In this document: one piece after another, positions 8,279 through 13,419 of the stretch
Layout: each line of letters opens with the position of its first letter
Numbering within the stretch: position 1 is the stretch's first letter
NCBI GenBank assembly: GCA_020721385.1
Contig: DYMW01000008.1
Span: forward strand, 1-13,419
DNA: 13,419 bases
Direction of reading: 5' to 3'
Source of the DNA: Sulfurovum sp.
Lineage (GTDB): Bacteria; Campylobacterota; Campylobacteria; Campylobacterales; Sulfurovaceae
The notes under the pieces: generated by a model
Databases searched by the model: none
Seen by the model: the letters and a program-made list of their open reading frames with translations, nothing else
Told to the model about the DNA's origin: nothing
Made by a program: the position numbers and the translations under genes

Positions 8279-9984
8279 AATAAGACTCTTTGATTTTTAA
8301 TTTTTACAGCTTTCTCTTCAACATGAAAAACCCGATGACACCCCTCTAAAATCGCTTCATTATGAGAGATAATCACCAATGTTTTATCTTGGCAAAGGGT
8401 ATATATCTCTTGCATAATCTCCATCTCAATTTTATGGTCAAGTGCCGATGTTGCTTCATCTAAAATAAGAATATCAGGAGAAGAATACAATGCTCGTGCA
8501 ATCGCAACCCGTTGTCTTTGCCCTCCACTCAACAGTTTTCCACCCTCACCTACTTGTGTAGCAACCCCATTTTTTTCGTTAAACATCTCCCATAATTTTA
8601 CTTTTTTGAGAATATCAATCAACCGTGCTTCATCGTATTTTCGACCAAACACAATGTTCTCTCCAACCGTTCCATCAAACAGATAAATGGATTGAGGAAT
8701 ATACCCAATCTGCTTTCGCCATGCAACCAAATTGGCAATAGAGAGCTTTTGATTATCAATGAGAATGTTTCCATGTGTAGGCAAATTCAGACCAATAAGC
8801 ATATCAATTAAGGTACTTTTACCGCTACCACTTTCCCCCACTACACCGATACTCTCACCTTTTTGAATCGACAAATTCACCCCACGTAAAACCGTCTCTC
8901 CCTCTTCATAGGTAAACCCAACATTCTCAAAGCCAATGGTTTGATGAAATTCAATTGGCTCTTTTCCCAACACTTCACTTGGATACTTTAATTCATGATG
9001 TACCAATTCAATTGATTTAGAATAAAACATAATTTTATTGTAACGTACAATAATACGATGTACCGAGGGCAACAGACGATAAAGGGCTAAAATATAGAGC
9101 GATAAAATGGGCATAAACGAAGCAATATCGGTATGATTTTTCCACACCAAAAAAGCCACCACCAAACTAAGCGATGCAAACCCTAACGCATCCAAAACCA
9201 AACGAGGAACATGAGAAGAAGTTTCAAAAATAATGTTGGTTTGTACAAACTTTTGACTCACATCAGCAAAACTCTCTACCACCTCTTTCTCATTGGAGAA
9301 GAGTTTAATCACTTTAAAGTTACCAAAACTTGACGATAAAATATCATAAACACTGCGTTGATGGACTTCACGTTCCCTACCTTTGGTCTTAACCAAACGG
9401 GTGATTTTTTTTAAAATAAATCCCACCACCACCAACAGCACCAACGACAAAATCAGTGTACTTTGCCAATCTACATAGAGTAAAAGCGTATAAATAAACA
9501 CGATAACAAAAATTTCAGAAATCATAAAAAGTAGTGATGAAATAACCTGTGTCGAATAACTCGCTTCATTAATTACCATTTTAGTTAAATGAGCGGTATT
9601 TAACTGATTAAACTTTTGATTGCCCAACTTCAAATAACTTTCAAACAACCGCTTACTAATGACAAAATATCGACCCTCTGAAAACTTTGCCAACATGTAA
9701 AAGTAGAACATATTAATCAAGCTTCTAAAAATATAAAAGAAAAAAAGAAAAACGCCCAAAGAGACCACAAAATCAATCGCTGTTGGCATATTAAAAAAGT
9801 TATAAATCGCCAAAAGATAGTGATTACTCCAAATCAGACTAAAATCATTTGCCACCGAGATAAAAGGCATCACAATAGAGACCGCCAAGGTCTCTACCAA
9901 CGAGATAACAATCGAAAAAACAATCAAAGCAATTAAAAGCTTTTTATCGTGCCGATTGAGTAATTTACTGATTTTTTTTAACAT
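8275..9984 (-). CDS. pglK: PglK-type ABC flippase for lipid-linked oligosaccharide
   Basis: This ATP-driven transporter turns undecaprenyl-diphosphate-linked oligosaccharide from the cytoplasmic to the periplasmic face for PglB. At 569 residues it is a half-transporter that would work as a homodimer, almost the length of Campylobacter jejuni PglK. The N-terminal part (about 15-325) has six membrane helices. After the first comes a hydrophobic loop around 50-70, placed like the external helix of PglK that contacts the lipid tail. The nucleotide-binding domain has Walker A GESGSGKST (383-391), Q-loop Gln431, signature LSGGQRQR (485-492), Walker B ILILDE (505-510) and H-loop His541. It lies between pseI (7 bp overlap) and a capsule-type transferase gene (ATGA overlap of 4 bp). 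MsbA-like lipid A export is the alternative, but pglB in the same operon argues for PglK. Confidence 0.88.
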   Translation of the reverse strand: MLKKISKLLNRHDKKLLIALIVFSIVISLVETLAVSIVMPFISVANDFSLIWSNHYLLAIYNFFNMPTAIDFVVSLGVFLFFFYIFRSLINMFYFYMLAKFSEGRYFVISKRLFESYLKLGNQKFNQLNTAHLTKMVINEASYSTQVISSLLFMISEIFVIVFIYTLLLYVDWQSTLILSLVLLVVVGFILKKITRLVKTKGREREVHQRSVYDILSSSFGNFKVIKLFSNEKEVVESFADVSQKFVQTNIIFETSSHVPRLVLDALGFASLSLVVAFLVWKNHTDIASFMPILSLYILALYRLLPSVHRIIVRYNKIMFYSKSIELVHHELKYPSEVLGKEPIEFHQTIGFENVGFTYEEGETVLRGVNLSIQKGESIGVVGESGSGKSTLIDMLIGLNLPTHGNILIDNQKLSIANLVAWRKQIGYIPQSIYLFDGTVGENIVFGRKYDEARLIDILKKVKLWEMFNEKNGVATQVGEGGKLLSGGQRQRVAIARALYSSPDILILDEATSALDHKIEMEIMQEIYTLCQDKTLVIISHNEAILEGCHRVFHVEEKAVKIKNQRVLL

Positions 9985-11018
9985 TGTGGTTTCTTAATTA
10001 AAAGTGCCTCTCCAAATGTATAATCCCGATCAGCAACCCGACCCAAAATATCTTTCAAATACTTCGGGTGCATCCCATAACCTGGGCGGACACTGCGTAT
10101 ATTTTTTGTGGTAAACACTTCACCCTCTTTAATATCTTCTGCCACATAAAGGCTTCGGCTAAATCTTCTGCTCTGTTTTCTCTTTTCGGTCATACGGTAG
10201 TCAACTTTTCCAAAAAGCTTTTCTGTGTCACGAATCGCTTTGACCATCTCAGCAAATTCGGCTTTATCCATGGAAAAATCAGCATCGGCACCCCCAATAG
10301 ATTTGTCTAAAATAAAATGTTTTTCTATCACTTTAGCTCCAAGCGTCACAGCAACAATGGGTGCGGTTAAACCTAAAGTATGGTCGGAGAATCCAGAAAT
10401 AACATTAAATGTTTGTGCTAAATTTGGAATCATCATCAAGTTTGCTTCTTCTAATGGAGCAGGATACGCCGAGGTACATTTTAAAAGTACTATTTCACTG
10501 TTCCCAACACCATGGCAAATATCTACCGCATCTTGTATCTCATCAATGGTGGCAATCCCTGTTGAGATAATCATCGGTTTACCTTTACGTGCGGTATACT
10601 CAATCAACGCATAATCGGTTATCTCAAATGAAGCAATTTTATATGCCGTAGGGTTCAACTGTTCTAAAAAATCGACCGCTGTGGTATCAAAAGGGCTTGA
10701 AAAAATATCAATGCCAATCTCTCGTGCATACGCAAACAACTCTTCGTGCCACTCCCAAGGTAAATAAGCCTCTTGATACAAATCATAAAGTTTTTTATCA
10801 TCCCAAAGCGTTCCACCTTTAATAATAAAATCCTCTTTATCACAATCAAGCGTAATGGTATCAGCGGTATAAGTTTGGAGTTTAATCGCATTTGCCCCTA
10901 TCTCTTTGGCTGCTTTGATGGTCTCTTTGGCTATTTCTATCTTGCCTCCATGATTGGCACTAAGCTCTGCAATAATAAATGTTCCATCTGTCGTAAAATC
11001 AAAGTTACCTATTTTCAT
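9978..11018 (-). CDS. pseI: PseI, pseudaminic acid synthase
   Basis: PseI condenses phosphoenolpyruvate with the free 2,4-diacetamido-trideoxy-altrose from PseG to make the nine-carbon sugar pseudaminic acid. It is a metal-dependent cytoplasmic enzyme of the NeuB family. Its 346 residues match the family length. The N-terminal TIM barrel starts with IAELSANHGG (16-25), a PseI-like version of the NeuB AEIGxNH motif. The expected metal ligands are His213 in FSDHTLG and His234 in EKHF. The C-terminal SAF (antifreeze-like) domain covers about 285-346, with RPGYGMHP (311-318) carrying the substrate-contacting arginine. Together with the neighbouring pseG and pseH this favours Pse over legionaminic or sialic acid. 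The start is supported by GGAG seven bases upstream. The stop overlaps the pglK start by 7 bp, linking Pse synthesis to lipid-linked glycan export. Confidence 0.94.
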   Translation of the reverse strand: MKIGNFDFTTDGTFIIAELSANHGGKIEIAKETIKAAKEIGANAIKLQTYTADTITLDCDKEDFIIKGGTLWDDKKLYDLYQEAYLPWEWHEELFAYAREIGIDIFSSPFDTTAVDFLEQLNPTAYKIASFEITDYALIEYTARKGKPMIISTGIATIDEIQDAVDICHGVGNSEIVLLKCTSAYPAPLEEANLMMIPNLAQTFNVISGFSDHTLGLTAPIVAVTLGAKVIEKHFILDKSIGGADADFSMDKAEFAEMVKAIRDTEKLFGKVDYRMTEKRKQSRRFSRSLYVAEDIKEGEVFTTKNIRSVRPGYGMHPKYLKDILGRVADRDYTFGEALLIKKPQC

Positions 11019-11472
11019 TTTTTAGCTCCATTACAATAATATTCTCTCGTCTATCTGTCTCTTTAAAATCGAACTTTTTATAGAGTCTTATGGCTGATTC
11101 ATTCTCTTTTAATACTTCGGATATTAGTGTCTCTACTTTTAGAACATAAAATCCATACGCAATAATTTCATGCATTAAAACTTTGCCCATACCTTTTAGC
11201 ATGGGTTTGGCATAGAGTCCAATATCGGCACTTTGTGCTGTTATGTTTGTAAAATCTATCACTCCAATGGCTTCATTTTCATTTTTTACCAAAAAGTAGG
11301 CTCTATCTTTTCGTGAGGGCAACGAATCAATATAGTTTAAATGGTCACTCAAAGGTATAATCGCTTGTGTAAACATCCATTTTCTAACATCGTCATCATT
11401 ACGCCAATTTAAAACCATCTCTTTTTCTTCAAGCGATAAGGCATGAAATGCACTAAGTGTGACCTTACTCAT
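11005..11472 (-). CDS. pseH: PseH, UDP-4-amino-sugar N-acetyltransferase (GNAT family)
   Basis: PseH uses acetyl-CoA to acetylate the 4-amino group of UDP-4-amino-4,6-dideoxy-N-acetyl-beta-L-altrosamine, the third step of pseudaminic acid synthesis. I place the start at the ATG at 11472, giving 155 residues, close to the usual length (about 155-160) for PseH. It makes an ATGAGTAA overlap of 8 bp with the pseG stop. The frame is open further upstream to 11538, but that extension would overlap pseG by 74 bp and its sequence (MMLKCCLPHS...) is not part of the fold. GNAT features are visible: NWRND early (22-26), IGVIDF on a central strand (69-74), the acetyl-CoA phosphate-binding turn around LKGMGKVLM (92-100), and the C-terminal NESAIRLYKKFDF (124-136). 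An ATG two codons upstream, at 11478, is a minor alternative start. It overlaps pseI by 14 bp. Confidence 0.9.
   Translation of the reverse strand: MSKVTLSAFHALSLEEKEMVLNWRNDDDVRKWMFTQAIIPLSDHLNYIDSLPSRKDRAYFLVKNENEAIGVIDFTNITAQSADIGLYAKPMLKGMGKVLMHEIIAYGFYVLKVETLISEVLKENESAIRLYKKFDFKETDRRENIIVMELKNENR
11026..11029 (-). promoter_or_regulatory. Ribosome binding site of pseI
   Basis: GGAG on the minus strand lies seven bases before the pseI ATG (11016-11018), inside the end of pseH. It supports the start that gives the 14 bp overlap. Confidence 0.65.
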
Positions 11473-12397
11473 GACCATTTCTTTGATTATAAAACCATAT
11501 AAACTCATGGAGTGTGGCAAACAACACTTCAGCATCAAATGTTTTTATTACAGGATACTCATTGGCTTCTAAAAAAACAACCATCTCTTTTTGATTGTCA
11601 GCCGTTTGTATGGGAATAAAAAGCAATTCCATAAAAGAGGCTTCATTGAGTATCACACTAGGAGTAAGTATGGCAATGTGACTCTGTGCCATTAAATTTG
11701 CCATCTGATTGGTGTCAATATGTAAAGTAATGTTGGTATGCTTTTTCACATACGTTTTTAACATTTCTAACTGAGCATTGGCATGGGTGGTCACCACATG
11801 AACACGAACATCTGAAAATTTTTCCAACACTTCCAATATCGGTAGCGTTAACCCTTGCGAATCACTTCCCCCCATCGCCACAAAAAGGGTGATGGGTTTA
11901 CTCGGCAATGGTTTTTTATTGGCCTTGGCAATTTTAAACTCATCGCGTATTAAGGTATGTTCTTCCCCACATCGAAGTTCGCACGACGTAGGCACCAATC
12001 CCTCATACCGTGTTGCATCACCATAGATATTATGATTTAAAAGGATATCACAATGGTGTTTTTCATAGGTGTCATCCAAGACCATAATGGTAATATCCGT
12101 TTGCTCTTTTAGTGCTTTCTCAAACGCATAATCTATTCCATAATGGTCAATCACAATCATCTCAACTTGAAGTTCATTAACCATATTAACCAACTCTTCT
12201 AGCTCATTGGAAAGTAAATGTTTTACTTGATAGCCACTCTCTACTATTTTAGCATTTAGATTTCCCTCTAAATTTTGGGTAGCAAAAATAATTTCACTAT
12301 CAGGATATTGCGTAGCCAACACCAAATCACGCATAATGTGACCTGTACCAATGCTAGAGGATGAGTCAGCACGAAAGAGGATTTTTTTATTTTTCAT
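11465..12397 (-). CDS. pseG: PseG, UDP-2,4-diacetamido-2,4,6-trideoxy-beta-L-altropyranose hydrolase
   Basis: This cytoplasmic enzyme is the fourth step of CMP-pseudaminic acid synthesis. It removes UDP from the altrose-configured sugar made by PseB, PseC and PseH, giving the free sugar used by PseI. The 310 residues have the GT-B-like PseG layout. Near the N-terminus is GTGHIMRDLVLA (residues 17-28), whose His20 matches the catalytic histidine of the family. DHYG follows at 84-87. In the C-terminal half are AMGGSDSQG (174-182) and TPSVILNEASFMEL (245-258), the UDP-binding parts. This hydrolase type belongs to the Pse pathway. The legionaminic pathway uses a NeuC-like epimerase instead. The ATG at 12397 lies inside the end of the acyltransferase gene and has AAAGG six bases upstream. 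It overlaps pseH by 8 bp. Confidence 0.92.
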   Translation of the reverse strand: MKNKKILFRADSSSSIGTGHIMRDLVLATQYPDSEIIFATQNLEGNLNAKIVESGYQVKHLLSNELEELVNMVNELQVEMIVIDHYGIDYAFEKALKEQTDITIMVLDDTYEKHHCDILLNHNIYGDATRYEGLVPTSCELRCGEEHTLIRDEFKIAKANKKPLPSKPITLFVAMGGSDSQGLTLPILEVLEKFSDVRVHVVTTHANAQLEMLKTYVKKHTNITLHIDTNQMANLMAQSHIAILTPSVILNEASFMELLFIPIQTADNQKEMVVFLEANEYPVIKTFDAEVLFATLHEFIWFYNQRNGHE

Positions 12398-13419
12398 CTA
12401 AAACCTTTAAAGAAGCATATTTTAAAATTAAAGTCTCTAATTGATACCAAAGAATCCCTAAAAAAATAGAGAGAAAAAGCGTTGATACTGCATAGAGCAT
12501 ATCCATCTCGATTTTATAAAACTTTTCCACTAAAAAAACAAATAATTGAGCCAAAAAAATATGAAATGAACTTTTACTTACTGTCATTATCATTGTATGC
12601 ATCACCGTTACATAAATCACTTTATTTTCTATTTTTTTATATATCTCTACCAATATCAAAGCCAAAATTACGGTGTAAAAAGCATACGGAAAATGTTGAA
12701 ATGCCCATCCTACGGCACTGTTGTATGCACTATACGGCCAAATTGGATGATGCGTTATACTAAACATATACAACAATAAAGCCGACACACCACCTAATGC
12801 GATGAGTATCAAATTATTTTTTTCACCATTTATAGTATCATAAAAATAATAACCAAGAGCAATCAATAGCGTATATCGATGCACCGAAGAGGCATACATA
12901 TATGAATCACTGACATCAATTGAATACGCAATTAATTCTCCAACAATACTAAAAAGGATAGAAGCCACTATGACGAAATATTTATTAAAATGTTTGACAA
13001 GATAATAAAAAATTGTAAAATAAACAATGGTTTCAATGTATAAAGTAATAAAATAACTTCCCATCCCACCCATAGGTAAAAAACCTACAAAAATATGCCA
13101 ATTGATTACTGGATGAATATTAAAAATAAACATTGGTAAAAAAGAGAGTATATAGGCAACAAGTAATGGAATGATAAGTCTTATCATTCTACTGGACAAA
13201 ATTTTACCAAGACCATGATTTTTTTCAATACTCAATCTAAAAGTAAACCCAAAAATCAACATAAATAGCGGAACCGCTTGCCATATATGATACGAGGCAA
13301 AAGAGTCGTATAAAATAGTTTTAGAGCCATTAAATGTTAAAATATGCAATATCACTACACTTACAATAGCAAAAGCTTTTATAAAATCTATTTCAGGATA
13401 ATACTTTTTAATGGATTGA
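12387..13419 (-). CDS. Acyltransferase-3 family membrane protein, 5' end beyond the window
   Basis: This is an integral membrane protein of the acyltransferase-3 family, which moves acetyl or other acyl groups onto exported sugars. The frame stays open to the window edge, giving 343 visible residues. A GTG at 13355 could be taken as a start. However, the codons before it read YYPEIDFIKAFAIVSVV and lead into ILHIL, the usual family N-terminus (acidic residue, first membrane helix, conserved His). The true start therefore lies just outside the window. The conserved histidine is encoded at 13344-13346. About ten hydrophobic segments follow, and no C-terminal SGNH domain is visible. The stop overlaps pseG by 11 bp. 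Sampled lines look poorer in G+C (about 22-30%) than pseI or pglB, which may mean a separate origin. The family assignment is fairly secure. The substrate is unknown, with Pse or another glycan residue as a guess from position. Confidence 0.82.
   Translation of the reverse strand, partial: QSIKKYYPEIDFIKAFAIVSVVILHILTFNGSKTILYDSFASYHIWQAVPLFMLIFGFTFRLSIEKNHGLGKILSSRMIRLIIPLLVAYILSFLPMFIFNIHPVINWHIFVGFLPMGGMGSYFITLYIETIVYFTIFYYLVKHFNKYFVIVASILFSIVGELIAYSIDVSDSYMYASSVHRYTLLIALGYYFYDTINGEKNNLILIALGGVSALLLYMFSITHHPIWPYSAYNSAVGWAFQHFPYAFYTVILALILVEIYKKIENKVIYVTVMHTMIMTVSKSSFHIFLAQLFVFLVEKFYKIEMDMLYAVSTLFLSIFLGILWYQLETLILKYASLKVLDEK
12404..12408 (-). promoter_or_regulatory. Ribosome binding site of pseG
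   Basis: AAAGG on the minus strand lies six bases before the pseG ATG (12395-12397), within the last codons of the acyltransferase gene. It supports the start of pseG inside its upstream neighbour. Confidence 0.65.

Noticed and set aside
9971..9979. A8 run at the beginning of pglK, and similar A8/T8 runs near 6551 and 6739, as phase-variation tracts
   Set aside because: Campylobacterotal phase variation usually uses longer poly-G/C tracts. Runs of eight A are expected by chance in such AT-rich coding DNA, and I see no G/C run above about five.
10225..10614. 129-codon open frame on the plus strand inside pseI
   Set aside because: It lies wholly antisense to a well-conserved gene, has no recognisable domain or ribosome site, and its composition follows from the pseI codons.
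9978..11018. Synthase as NeuB (sialic acid) or LegI (legionaminic acid)
   Set aside because: The neighbouring hydrolase is of PseG type and the acetyltransferase of PseH type. NeuC/LegG-like epimerases are absent, so Pse is favoured.
11473..11538. Upstream extension of pseH to an ATG at 11538
   Set aside because: It would overlap pseG by 74 bp and adds 22 residues that are not part of the GNAT fold. The ATG at 11472 gives the normal PseH length and an 8 bp overlap.
12387..13355. Acyltransferase starting at the GTG at 13355
   Set aside because: The open frame upstream encodes the conserved N-terminal segment and half of the first membrane helix, so this start would cut the family domain.

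Overview
The window is one strand-uniform block of eleven protein genes, all read from the minus strand, so transcription runs from the high-coordinate end to the low end. It is AT-rich. Its proteins are the characteristic N-glycosylation (pgl) and pseudaminic acid (pse) sets of Campylobacterota. I infer a campylobacterotal genome, perhaps a free-living Sulfurimonas/Sulfurospirillum/Arcobacter-like organism. The genus cannot be fixed from this sequence.

In transcription order the block has three parts. (1) 13419-9978: an acyltransferase-3 membrane protein cut by the window edge, then pseG, pseH and pseI, three consecutive-acting enzymes of pseudaminic acid (Pse) synthesis. (2) 9984-4820: the flippase pglK, a KpsC/KpsS-like capsule-type glycosyltransferase candidate, a second unrecognised GT-B-like protein with an EVQHG motif, and a family 2 glycosyltransferase. 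(3) 4818-12: the oligosaccharyltransferase pglB, a WecA/WbpL-type polyprenyl-phosphate sugar-1-phosphate transferase, and a full-length membrane-bound UDP-GlcNAc 4,6-dehydratase (pglF/wbpM type).

Every junction is either an overlap of 4 to 17 bp or a gap of 1 or 8 bp. There is no non-coding stretch that could hold an internal promoter or terminator, and I see no RNA gene, mobile element, CRISPR array or long repeat. The window therefore lies inside a longer operon. The first gene remains open at the right edge, and a further gene may begin at the left edge.

Working model (inference): the dehydratase supplies a 6-deoxy-HexNAc precursor. The WecA/WbpL-like enzyme loads the first sugar phosphate on undecaprenyl phosphate. 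The three glycosyltransferases extend it, one of them plausibly adding Pse from CMP-Pse. PglK flips the lipid-linked oligosaccharide and PglB transfers it to asparagine in periplasmic proteins. The acyltransferase may decorate the glycan. The unusual point is the physical and translational coupling of a Pse pathway to an N-glycosylation machine, together with a WecA-type rather than a PglC-type initiator. PseB, PseC, PseF and PglC/D/E/A/J/H homologues are not in the window.
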